This document shows positions 6,392 to 14,041 of a stretch of 15,550 nt of DNA, piece after piece. Origin of the DNA: Sphingomonadaceae bacterium. GTDB lineage: Bacteria; Pseudomonadota; Alphaproteobacteria; Sphingomonadales; Sphingomonadaceae. Position numbers and translations under genes: made by a program. The stretch spans positions 1 to 15,550 of the forward strand of contig JACFNY010000011.1 of NCBI GenBank assembly GCA_019454625.1. The letters run 5' to 3'. Under the pieces are notes generated by a model. The model searched no databases and was not told the origin of the DNA. It saw only the letters and a program-made list of their open reading frames with translations. Within the stretch, counting starts at the first letter, position 1. Each line of letters opens with the position of its first letter.

Positions 6392-8149
6392 ATGGGCGGC
6401 TTCTATCTGTGCCGACTGACGGAGGAACACGCCGACGAGGCGCGCATCACCGCCGCCGAGGCGCAGTTCCGCCTGCACGGTTTCAGCCGGTTCACGCCGC
6501 TGCACACGGCCGCGCACGCCGGTTTCCACGCCGCGCCGATCCACGGCAGCACCCACGACAGCCATGCCTGCTTTCATCGCGACGGTGACGATTTCATCGC
6601 GGTCGCGGGCACGCTGATCCACGGCGGCAGGTTCGGCGAGGCGGCGCTGCGCGCGCTGCTCGCGGACTTCCGCTTCCCGTTCGAGGACTGGTCGAACACC
6701 ACGGGCCAGTTCGCCGCGCTCGTCCACAAGGCCGGGCGAACCTATGCCTTCACCGATTTCTTCGGCGCCTTCCAGCTCTTCCACGACGCCGACTGGGATG
6801 TCGTCTCCACAAGCTTCCTCGCCGCCGCGAAAAGCCTCGACCGCGTCACCTTCGATCCGCAGGGCGTCTACGAGTTCGCCTTCAACGTCTTCCCGACCGG
6901 CGACGACACCGTCCTCGGCGAGCTGAAGCGGCTCGGCCCCGACGCGCAGATGGAGCTCGGCGCCACGACCGCGCGCGCGCCGGTGTCGAAGCCGCTGCCG
7001 GAGCGCGTCTCCGCGACGCCGATCGGGACGCGCATCGCCGCGCAGGCCGAGCGGCTGCGCGGGGCGGCGCGCATCTACGCGGAGGCGTTCGGCGACAGGA
7101 TGCAGTGCCCGCTCTCCGGCGGGCTCGACAGCCGCCTTGCGCTGGCGCTGCTGCGCGACGCCGGGGTCAGCCCGCACGTCTACGTCTACGGCAGCCCCGG
7201 CGACGGAGACGTCGAGGTGGCGCGGCACATCGCCGAGCGCGAGGGCTTCCGCTTCGAGCCGTTCGAGAAGGCCTCCTTCGCGCGCATCACGCCCGACGAC
7301 TTCCCGGCGATCGTGGCGCGGAACTTCCACGAGACCGACGCGCTCGTCACCGACGGCGGGCTGTTCGACAACGGCGGCAACGCCCATGCCCGGCACAAGC
7401 GCCAGGAAGGCGGCCAGCTTGCGGTCTCCGGCGGGTGCGGCGAGGTGTTCCGCAACTTCTTCTACCTGCCCGACCGCGCGCTGACGGCGCGGCAGGTGAT
7501 GGGCGCCTTCTTCGCGCGCTACACGCTGAGCGACGTGACCGGCGTGTTCGACCCGCGCGGCTTCCTCGATCGGCTGGAAGCGAAGGCGCTCGCCGCGCTG
7601 GAGAAGCCCGGCCACACGGGCAAGCTGCGCCGCACGCTGATCGAGCAGCTCTATCCGCGAATGCGCTGCCGCGCCTTCTTCGGCCGGGAGATCAGCCTCG
7701 TCGGGCGGCAAGGCGCCTATTTCATGCCGTTCTTCGATCACGAGGTCGTCGCGGGCGCGCTGCAACTGCCGATCGCGCTCAAGAACGCGGGCCGCTTCGA
7801 GGCCGCGCTGCTCACGCACATCGACCCGGTGCTCGCCGCCTATCCTTCGGACTACGGCTACAGCTTCGACCGCCCGCCGACGCTGTCGCACCGCATGAAC
7901 GAGCTCGGCACGCGCGTGCGCCCGCCGTGGCTCCGCCAGCGCAGCTACGCGGTCCGGCGGCGTCTCGGGTCCGTCCCGGACGAGCACGGCGGCCTGCTGA
8001 CGCCCGCCTTCCTCGGGCGTGTGCTCGACCTGCATTTCCCGCACATGCAGCAATTCTTCCGGATGAAAGCCATCACCGACAGCGGGCTCTACCGCCGCAT
8101 CGCGACGCTCGAATATCTGGCGCAGCACCTCGAACGCCAGATCGGTTGA
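6392..8149 (+). CDS. Asparagine-synthetase-like ATP-dependent amidotransferase / amide ligase
   Basis: This 585-residue protein has the two-part layout of class B asparagine synthetases. Residues 1 to about 190 resemble the Ntn-type glutaminase domain, but the start MGGFYLC lacks the catalytic Cys2, so glutamine hydrolysis is doubtful. The C-terminal half has the ATP pyrophosphatase loop SGGLDS at 242-247 and a variant of the second nucleotide motif, SGGCGE at 346-351, where true asparagine synthetases usually have GGDE. The protein may activate a carboxylate with ATP and form an amide, as relatives do in glycan, lasso-peptide or antibiotic routes. The start was set at 6392, where MGGFYLC matches the family start and AGGA lies upstream; the frame is open from 6311. 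The neighbour is a divergent GT4 glycosyltransferase. No lasso precursor or B1 protein is seen. The exact substrate is unknown. Confidence 0.75.
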   Translation: MGGFYLCRLTEEHADEARITAAEAQFRLHGFSRFTPLHTAAHAGFHAAPIHGSTHDSHACFHRDGDDFIAVAGTLIHGGRFGEAALRALLADFRFPFEDWSNTTGQFAALVHKAGRTYAFTDFFGAFQLFHDADWDVVSTSFLAAAKSLDRVTFDPQGVYEFAFNVFPTGDDTVLGELKRLGPDAQMELGATTARAPVSKPLPERVSATPIGTRIAAQAERLRGAARIYAEAFGDRMQCPLSGGLDSRLALALLRDAGVSPHVYVYGSPGDGDVEVARHIAEREGFRFEPFEKASFARITPDDFPAIVARNFHETDALVTDGGLFDNGGNAHARHKRQEGGQLAVSGGCGEVFRNFFYLPDRALTARQVMGAFFARYTLSDVTGVFDPRGFLDRLEAKALAALEKPGHTGKLRRTLIEQLYPRMRCRAFFGREISLVGRQGAYFMPFFDHEVVAGALQLPIALKNAGRFEAALLTHIDPVLAAYPSDYGYSFDRPPTLSHRMNELGTRVRPPWLRQRSYAVRRRLGSVPDEHGGLLTPAFLGRVLDLHFPHMQQFFRMKAITDSGLYRRIATLEYLAQHLERQIG

Positions 8150-8156
8150 CACGAAT

Positions 8157-8189
8157 CTTTTGACTCTCACTCAAAAGTTCCCATATCAT
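8157..8189 (+). promoter_or_regulatory. Promoter and likely TetR self-operator
   Basis: TTGACT (8160-8165) and TATCAT (8184-8189), 18 bp apart, form a good promoter for the tetR-selO pair. A perfect inverted repeat, CTTTTGA (8157-8163) and TCAAAAG (8171-8177) with 7 bp between, covers the -35 box. Size and position fit a TetR operator, so the regulator probably represses itself and selO. The site begins only 8 bp past the stop of the upstream asparagine-synthetase-like gene. Confidence 0.6.
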
Positions 8190-8220
8190 CGGTGTCAACT
8201 GCGGGAGGGTGATGAGGTTT

Positions 8221-8874
8221 ATGGCGACGCGCATAGCGGAAAGCCGATCGCGGCGGTATGATCCGGCGGAAACGCGCCAGCGCGTGCTGGAAGCGGCGAA
8301 CCACCTGTTTTCCACGCAGGGCTTCGCGAAAACCGGCACGGCCGACATCGCCCGCGCGGCGGACGTTTCGGAAGGCTCGATCTTCTATCACTTCGGCTCG
8401 AAGCGCAGCCTGCTCGAAGAGCTGGGCCGCATGTACGGCGAGCGCATGTGCGCCGCTATGGAAGCCGGCGACCGGCTGGAAGACCTCGAACCCGGCATCA
8501 CCATCCAGCGCTGCTTCGATTACTGCGCCACGCAGAAATCGTGGGAAAACATCGTCAACGCCAACTGTGCGAGCACGGCGGGCCACGGCAAGATGGGCCT
8601 GAAATCGAACCCCGATGCCGAGCCGTTCTACCGCGCCTCGCACGAGGTCGTCTCGGCGTGGTGCGAGAACCAGTACCGTGCGATGGCGAAGAAGTACGAC
8701 CTCACCGACGTCGACACCCGGATCGCGGCGGAGCTGACCTACGCCGTCGTCGGCGCGGCGCTCGACATCGCGTTCGCGCCCGGCGTCGACGATGAACAGC
8801 GCAGGCGCGTGGAAACGGAAACGATCCGCTACGTGCGCTGCGCCTGCGGCCTGCCGCACACGCACGGGGCATGA
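8221..8874 (+). CDS. TetR/AcrR family transcriptional regulator
   Basis: This is a 217-residue TetR-type repressor. The N-terminal DNA-binding domain is clear: RQRVLEAANHLFSTQGF, then the helix-turn-helix TGTADIARAADVSEGSIFYHFGSKRSLLEEL at about 38-68. The remainder is an all-helical ligand-binding and dimer region with several cysteines; its ligand cannot be predicted. Start codon choice is open: GTG 8209, ATG 8212 and ATG 8221 are in frame. GGGAGG at 8203-8208 is very near the first two and 12 nt from the last; I prefer 8221 because MATR fits the usual N-terminus. Its stop overlaps the selO start (ATGA), so the two are probably translated together. An inverted repeat in the promoter suggests self-control. 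Confidence 0.88.
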   Translation: MATRIAESRSRRYDPAETRQRVLEAANHLFSTQGFAKTGTADIARAADVSEGSIFYHFGSKRSLLEELGRMYGERMCAAMEAGDRLEDLEPGITIQRCFDYCATQKSWENIVNANCASTAGHGKMGLKSNPDAEPFYRASHEVVSAWCENQYRAMAKKYDLTDVDTRIAAELTYAVVGAALDIAFAPGVDDEQRRRVETETIRYVRCACGLPHTHGA

Positions 8875-10262
8875 CGGGCGCGTCGTACCGGCCCGATCCC
8901 GCGATCCTCGAACTCGGTCCCGACTATTACGACCCCGTCCGGGCCGCGGATTTCCCGCAGGCGATCCTGCGTTTCCGGAACCGGCGCCATGCCGAAACGG
9001 TGGGCCTCGGCGACCTTGCGGACGAAGACTGGGTCCGGCACTTCGGCCGCTTCGCGCCGCTGCCCGGCAACCTGCCGCAGCCGCTGGCGCTGCGCTATCA
9101 CGGCCACCAGTTCCGCACCTACAACCCCGACATCGGCGACGGGCGCGGCTTCCTGTTCGCGCAGATGCGCGACGGCGCGGACCGCCTGCTCGACCTCGGC
9201 ACCAAGGGATCGGGCCGGACGCCCTACAGCCGCTTCGGCGACGGGCGGCTGACGCTGAAGGGCGGCGTGCGCGAGGTGCTGGCGACCGAGATGCTGGAGG
9301 CGCTCGGCGTCCATACGTCGAAGAGCTTCTCGCTGATCGAGACCGGCGAAGCGCTGACGCGCGGCGACGAGCCCTCGCCGACGCGCTCCTCCGTGCTCGT
9401 CCGCCTCAGCCACAGCCATATCCGCTACGGCACCTTCCAGCGCCTTGCCTATCTCAAGCAGCCGGACGCGATCCCGCCGCTCGTCGACTATTGCCTGCGC
9501 CACTTCGTCGGCGGCACGCACGACGATCCCTGTGCGGCGCTGATGGACCATGCCGTGGCGGGCGCCGCCCGGCTCGCGGCAAGCTGGCGCGCCGCTGGCT
9601 TCGTCCACGGCGTCCTCAATAGTGACAACATCAACATCACAGGTGAAAGCTTCGACTACGGCCCCTGGCGCTTCGCCCCCCGCTGGGACGATTCGTTCAC
9701 CGCCGCCTACTTCGACAACTTCGGCCTCTACAGCTTCGGACGGCAGGCCGAAGCGCTGCAATGGAACCTCCACCAGCTCGCGCTCGCGCTGCGCACCGTC
9801 GCGCAGCCCGAAAGCCTGATCCCCGCGCTCAAGACCTTCCCCGAACGCTACGAGGCCGCGCTCGCCGAACGCTACCTGTGGCGGCTCGGCGTGAAGCCGC
9901 AGGACGCGAAGTCCGACGAGGCGCTGGCGCTTGCCATCGAAGCCGCGCTCGGCGCGAGCGACATCGCCCCCGACCGCTTCTGGTTCGACTGGCGCGGCGG
10001 GCGCAGGCGCGGGCCGAGCACAGCGGACCCGATCTACGACACGGCACCGTTCGGCGCCTTCCGCACCGCGGTTTCCGCCTACACCTCCGCCGACGACTGC
10101 GCGCACCCCTACTGGTCGGACCCCGCGCCCTGCACGATGCTGATCGACGAGGTGGAAGCGATCTGGAAGCCCATCGACGAAGCCGACGACTGGAGCGCCT
10201 TCAACACGAAGATCGCCGCCGTCCGCCGCATGGGCGAGGCTTACGCCAGCTCCAGCAGCTGA
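8871..10262 (+). CDS. selO: SelO family protein adenylyltransferase (YdiU/UPF0061)
   Basis: This 463-residue pseudokinase belongs to the SelO family, whose members bind ATP upside-down and transfer AMP to Ser, Thr or Tyr of target proteins, often linked to redox stress. Family marks are LPQPLALRYHGHQF, GTKGSGRTPYSRFGDGRLTLKGGVREVL, and HGVLNSDNINITGESFDYGP, with D252 and N253 in the catalytic loop and D262 in the DFG-like position. E. coli SelO is about 478 residues and has two cysteines that form a regulatory disulfide, one in the activation loop and one third from the end. Here the matching places read DSFTAAYFD (A278) and SSSS, so both seem to be replaced. The start overlaps the tetR stop by ATGA. 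The last 22 bp overlap the opposing astB gene. All catalytic residues I can place are present. Confidence 0.93.
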   Translation: MTGASYRPDPAILELGPDYYDPVRAADFPQAILRFRNRRHAETVGLGDLADEDWVRHFGRFAPLPGNLPQPLALRYHGHQFRTYNPDIGDGRGFLFAQMRDGADRLLDLGTKGSGRTPYSRFGDGRLTLKGGVREVLATEMLEALGVHTSKSFSLIETGEALTRGDEPSPTRSSVLVRLSHSHIRYGTFQRLAYLKQPDAIPPLVDYCLRHFVGGTHDDPCAALMDHAVAGAARLAASWRAAGFVHGVLNSDNINITGESFDYGPWRFAPRWDDSFTAAYFDNFGLYSFGRQAEALQWNLHQLALALRTVAQPESLIPALKTFPERYEAALAERYLWRLGVKPQDAKSDEALALAIEAALGASDIAPDRFWFDWRGGRRRGPSTADPIYDTAPFGAFRTAVSAYTSADDCAHPYWSDPAPCTMLIDEVEAIWKPIDEADDWSAFNTKIAAVRRMGEAYASSSS

Positions 10263-11518
10263 AACAGCGCGCGCCGCGCTTCCCATGCGGTTTCCCACAG
10301 CGCGGGATTGCCCAGGTCGTCGGACGCGATGCTTTCCGGCCAGTGCGACTCCACCAGCCGTTCGAGCGCGTCCGCCTTCGCATCGTCGAGCAGGAAGCGC
10401 CGGTCGATCGCGGCGAGCGCCGCCTCGCTCACTGCGACGCGCAGGCGCAGGCACGCCGGGCCGCCGCCGTTCTTCATGGATTCGCGCACGTCGATGAAAT
10501 GGCAGGCACGGATCGGACCGTTGCCCGCGAGCATGGCGTCGAGCCACGCCTTCACGCGCGCGTTCTCCTCGCTCTCCTTCGGCAGCACGAGCACCATCTC
10601 GCCGGAGGGCAGCGTCACGAGCTGGGAGTTGAACAGGTAAGAACCGATGGCGTCCTCAAGACTGACCGCGCTTGCCGGGACTTCGACGATCTCGACCTCG
10701 GGCAAGCGGCGGCGCAGCTCCGCATAGAGCGCCTCCTTGTCCTCGAACGCCTGCTCATGCGCGAACAGCACCCGCTCGTTCGCGACCGCGACGACATCGT
10801 TGTGGAACGCCCCCGCCTGAATCGCCGCATCCGCTTGCGGCCAGAAGATCGCGTCCCCCACGGCGTTCAGCCGCGCCACGGCCTCCGAGGCGCGCCGGTC
10901 CTGCCGCGAGGGAAAGCGGCCCTGCCGGTCCTCGCCGTAGATGAAGACCTCCACGCCCTTCTGCCCAAGCGACGCGAACAGGCGCATGAAGATCGCCGCA
11001 CCTTCGACACCGAACTAGCCAGGCACGGCGGCATGGACGTCGAAGTAGCGGCTGTCCGCGAACATCGTCGCAAGTTGCCGGTACGTTTCCGTGTGCTCGA
11101 TGCTGCGATGCGCCATCGTAGAGAGATTGGCGGCGGTGACGTGCACGCGTCCGTCCGCCGTGTCGGGTGCGGGCGACACCGTTCCGGCATTCGCCGTCCA
11201 CATCGAAGAGGCCGACATGGCGTTGCGGAACAGCACGGGGTCGGCCGCAAACGCCGCGGCGCAGACCTCCGCATCCGTGCCCGAGAAACCGAGCGTTCGA
11301 AGCCACGCCGCATTCGGGCGCTCATGCGGCAGGAAGAAGCCCTGTCGCAGCCCGAGCGACATGAGAAACCGCATCTTCGCAAGCCCCTGCAAGGCGGCGG
11401 CGCGTGGCAGCGACACCCCGCCCGCGTTCTTCGCGCTGGCGATGTTGCCGAGGCTGAGACCGGCGTAATTGTGCGACGGGCCGATCAGCCCGTCGAAGTT
11501 CACCTCGATCATGGTCAT
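10241..11518 (-). pseudogene. astB: N-succinylarginine dihydrolase, interrupted by an in-frame amber codon
   Basis: AstB turns N-succinylarginine into N-succinylornithine, CO2 and two ammonia, the second step of the arginine succinyltransferase route. Read through, the frame is 425 codons, close to E. coli AstB (447). It opens with [22 protein letters not shown]. Codon 168 (11017-11015) is TAG, and the frame does not change across it. Just after the stop, the usual FGDEGAANH reads FGVEGAAIF, so D, N and H are altered while the catalytic Glu (E172) remains. Farther on, FHNDVVAV (H239) and GGGPACLRLRV (C356), the other catalytic residues, are intact. As written, no full enzyme is made; restart at Met178 would give only the C-terminal part. 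The start overlaps the astD stop by ATGA; Met at 11512 is an alternative. A mutation or a local sequence error are both possible. Confidence 0.88.
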
Positions 11519-12948
11519 GCCTCGTCGACCCTCAGGCCCGTCGTGATCGCGCCGCGCACCTTGGTCTCCTCAAGGCTCGCGACCGGAAACGCACAGTAGT
11601 CCGCCGCGTAGTAAGCGCTCGGCCGGTGGTTGCCGCTCGCGCCGACGCCGCCGAACGGCGCGTTCGACGCTGCGCCCGTCGTGGGCCGGTTCCAGTTGAC
11701 GATGCCCGCGCGGGCGCCCGACCAGAAGCGGTCGTAAAGCGCCTGATCGCCGCCGATGAGTCCAGCGGAAAGGCCGAAGCGCGTGTTGTTCGCCTCCATC
11801 ATCGCCGCGGAGAAGTCCGGCACACGGATCAATTGCAGCACGGGGCCGAACATCTCCTCGTCGGGGCGGTGCGGAACCTCCGTCACGTCAAGAAGCGCGG
11901 GGGTGAGGAAGGGCCGGTCAGGTACGCTCCGGGTCAGCGGCCGGATGGCTACAGCGCCCTTGGCCGTAAGTGCCGCGACCTGATCCAGAAGCCTGTCCGC
12001 CGCGCGGTTGTCGACGACCGGTCCCATGAACGGCTGCGGCTCGTCAAACGGCGCACCGACGATGAGCTTGTCGATGAGCGCCGTCAGGTGTTCGAGGAGC
12101 CCTTCGTGCTTCCCCTCCTCGACGATCAGGCGGCGCGCGCAGGTGCAGCGCTGCCCGGCGGAGATATAGGCGGACTGGATGACGAGCGCGGCGGCGGCAG
12201 GCAGGTCCGTAGAGTGCACGTCCCATACGACGAGCGGGTTGTTGCCGCCCATTTCGAGCGCGAGGATCTTGTGCGGTGTCTCGGCGAACTGGCGGGCGAG
12301 CGCGTGGCCCGTTGCGGCGCTTCCCGTGAAGAGCAGCCCGTCGATGCCTTCATGCCCCGCGAGCGCGCGGCCGACATCGCCGCCGCCCTGCACGATCTCC
12401 AGCGCGCCTTCGGGAAGCCCGGCCTGCATCCAGCATTCGCGTATCAGCACCGCCGTGCCGGGCGTCAGCTCGGAGGGCTTCAGCACGACCGCATTGCCCG
12501 CGAGAAGCGCGGGCACGATGTGGCCGTTCGGCAGGTGCGCCGGGAAGTTGTAGGGGCCGAGCACCGCGAGCACGCCGTGCGGGCGGTGGCGAAGCTGCTG
12601 CGTAAAGCCCTCGCCGTCTTTTTTCCGGCTACCCGTGCGCTCCTGATAGGCGGTGAGCGAGATGTCGACCTTGGCGATGACGCTCTGCACCTCGGTCTTC
12701 GTTTCCCAGAAGGGCTTGCCGGTCTCGCGCGAAATCATCGTCGCCAGCGCATCGCCGCGGTCGCGCACGATGTTCTGGTACCGGCGCATCAGTTCGACAC
12801 GGTCGGAGAGGCGCACCGCCTCCCACCCCGGCTGCGCGGCGCGCGCGGAGACGACGGCGCGGTTCACGTCCTCGGCGCTTGCGATCGGACCGCGCCAGAC
12901 GACCTCGCCGGTGGACGGGTCGGTCGAAACGATCTCAGGCCGCGACAT
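11515..12948 (-). CDS. astD: N-succinylglutamate 5-semialdehyde dehydrogenase
   Basis: AstD oxidises N-succinylglutamate semialdehyde to N-succinylglutamate with NAD+, the fourth step of arginine succinyltransferase catabolism. The 477 residues match the aldehyde dehydrogenase fold throughout: PYNFP with N134, VVLKPSE with K157, the dinucleotide loop FTGSAATG (207-214), the general base E232 in LEMGGNN, and the nucleophile C268 in [42 protein letters not shown] near the C-terminus is typical of AstD rather than other aldehyde dehydrogenases. Its start overlaps the end of astA by 14 bp, with GGGGAG upstream, and its stop overlaps astB by ATGA. This fits one co-translated unit. Nothing is broken in this gene. 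Confidence 0.95.
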   Translation of the reverse strand: MSRPEIVSTDPSTGEVVWRGPIASAEDVNRAVVSARAAQPGWEAVRLSDRVELMRRYQNIVRDRGDALATMISRETGKPFWETKTEVQSVIAKVDISLTAYQERTGSRKKDGEGFTQQLRHRPHGVLAVLGPYNFPAHLPNGHIVPALLAGNAVVLKPSELTPGTAVLIRECWMQAGLPEGALEIVQGGGDVGRALAGHEGIDGLLFTGSAATGHALARQFAETPHKILALEMGGNNPLVVWDVHSTDLPAAAALVIQSAYISAGQRCTCARRLIVEEGKHEGLLEHLTALIDKLIVGAPFDEPQPFMGPVVDNRAADRLLDQVAALTAKGAVAIRPLTRSVPDRPFLTPALLDVTEVPHRPDEEMFGPVLQLIRVPDFSAAMMEANNTRFGLSAGLIGGDQALYDRFWSGARAGIVNWNRPTTGAASNAPFGGVGASGNHRPSAYYAADYCAFPVASLEETKVRGAITTGLRVDEA

Positions 12949-13954
12949 GGCTGATCGTCTCCCCGGCGTGAAGACCGTGCAGTTCGGTTTCCGAGGCGGT
13001 GAGCGACAGGCCCTGCGCGGTTTCCGCGGCGCTGCTCTGCCACGCGCGGAAGTCTTGCAGCGTTCCCTTCGCGAGGAGCGACGTCACCGTCCCGCCCTCG
13101 CCGAGCGCGGTGTCGGCGACGGGGAGTTCGCGGGACTGCCGGACGGTGCGGATGTTGTCAATGTAGCCGAAGACGGTGGGACCGCCGTCGAAGATGTCAA
13201 CATAGCCTTCGTAGATGAAGCCCTCCTTTTCCAGCAGCTTCAGCGCGGGGACGCCGGTGTCGTGCGGCTTTCCGATCACCGCGCGCGCTTCCTCGGGGAG
13301 AAGCGCGGTGTAGATCGGGTACTTGGGCATCAGGTCGGCGATGAACTGGTTGCCGTGCAGCGAATTGAAGCGGTCCGCCTCCTGGAAGGGCATCTCGAAG
13401 AACTTGCGGCCGAGCCCGTCCCAGAACGGCGAATTGCCCTCCGCGTCGTGCCAGCCACGAAGCTCGGCGACGACGCGCGTCGGGAAGCGCGCGCGGTGCC
13501 GCGCCATGAACAGGTAGCGGCTGCGCGCGAGCAGGCGCCCGAGCCCCTCGGCACGAAGCTCCGGCAGCAGGAACAGCCCGCCGACCTCCGCAGCGCCGTT
13601 GAAGTCGTTGGTGAGGTGCAGCACCTCCATCGTGATGTTGCGCCCGAGTTCCTTCGAGGTCTGGTTCACGGTGGCGAGCTTGTAGGTGTAGAACGGCCAT
13701 TCGCCGCCGAGTCGCGAGAAGATCATCGCGCTGCCGCCGATGCGGCCCGTCTCCGCCTCCTCCATCAGCAGCATGTAAAGCTCATCCTGCGGCAGCGCGC
13801 CTTCACGCGCGAAGCTCTCGCAGCTCCAGCCGATGCGGCGCGCGAGCGCCTCACGGTCCGGCGGCAGGTTGGTAAAACCGCCGCCCGTCTGCCCGGCAAG
13901 CACGAGCAGGGCATCGACATCGTCCGCGCGCGCGGGCCGAATGAACCAGACCAT
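12935..13954 (-). CDS. astA: Arginine N-succinyltransferase
   Basis: AstA joins succinyl-CoA to the alpha-amino group of arginine and commits it to the succinyltransferase route. The 339 residues are full length for the family (about 340). Recognisable stretches are MVWFIRPARADDVDALLVLAGQTGGGFTNLPPD, VGGLFLLPELRAEGLGRLLARSRYLF (a GNAT-like acetyl-CoA fold region), FPTRVVAELRGWHDAEGNSPFWDGLGRKFFEMPF, HGNQFIADLMPKYPIYTALLP and the C-terminal IDNIRTVRQSR. GGGGGAG stands 7-8 nt before the ATG. An 86-bp gap separates it from the upstream hydrolase gene and could hold an internal promoter. It is followed directly by astD. Confidence 0.96.
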   Translation of the reverse strand: MVWFIRPARADDVDALLVLAGQTGGGFTNLPPDREALARRIGWSCESFAREGALPQDELYMLLMEEAETGRIGGSAMIFSRLGGEWPFYTYKLATVNQTSKELGRNITMEVLHLTNDFNGAAEVGGLFLLPELRAEGLGRLLARSRYLFMARHRARFPTRVVAELRGWHDAEGNSPFWDGLGRKFFEMPFQEADRFNSLHGNQFIADLMPKYPIYTALLPEEARAVIGKPHDTGVPALKLLEKEGFIYEGYVDIFDGGPTVFGYIDNIRTVRQSRELPVADTALGEGGTVTSLLAKGTLQDFRAWQSSAAETAQGLSLTASETELHGLHAGETISHVAA

Positions 13955-13983
13955 AATATCTCCCCCGGCGCGGCCCCGCCTTC

Positions 13984-14041
13984 ACACGTGTTGTCGGGTT
14001 GTCGGGGACGATATCGGTCCGGACACGGATCCGGCGCCGAT
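13984..14041 (-). promoter_or_regulatory. Spacer between M20 hydrolase and astA: hairpin and short repeats
   Basis: The 86-bp gap has a bulged hairpin right after the hydrolase stop: ATCGG (14013-14017) with CCGAT (14037-14041), and inside it CCGGA (14019-14023) with TCCGG (14030-14034), around a 6-nt loop. Nearer astA are a tandem 8-bp direct repeat GTTGTCGG (13990-14005) and the palindrome ACACGTGT (13984-13991). No T tract follows the hairpin. It may act as an attenuator or RNA-processing site, and the repeats as a regulator site; neither is proven. Confidence 0.35.

Noticed and set aside
6329..8170. 613-codon open frame on the minus strand opposite the asparagine-synthetase-like gene
   Set aside because: It is rich in Arg, Ala and Glu with no recognisable domain, and lies over a gene with clear motifs; high G+C keeps such shadow frames open.
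10240..10262. Selenocysteine at the SelO C-terminus
   Set aside because: The tail reads Ser-Ser-Ser-Ser and then TGA; there is no in-frame TGA followed by two serines, so no Sec codon.
8829..10547. 572-codon minus-strand open frame opposite selO
   Set aside because: Shadow composition; selO on the plus strand has all family motifs.
11015..11017. Amber recoding (for example pyrrolysine) in astB
   Set aside because: There is no reason to expect pyrrolysine in this enzyme or organism, and neighbouring conserved residues are altered too, which points to a lesion or an error.
9761..11599. 612-codon plus-strand open frame across selO and astB
   Set aside because: No family motif and low-complexity basic composition; it crosses the 3' ends of two recognised genes.
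13990..14005. Tandem GTTGTCGG repeat as a start of a longer repeat array
   Set aside because: Only two copies are present, with no further units on either side.
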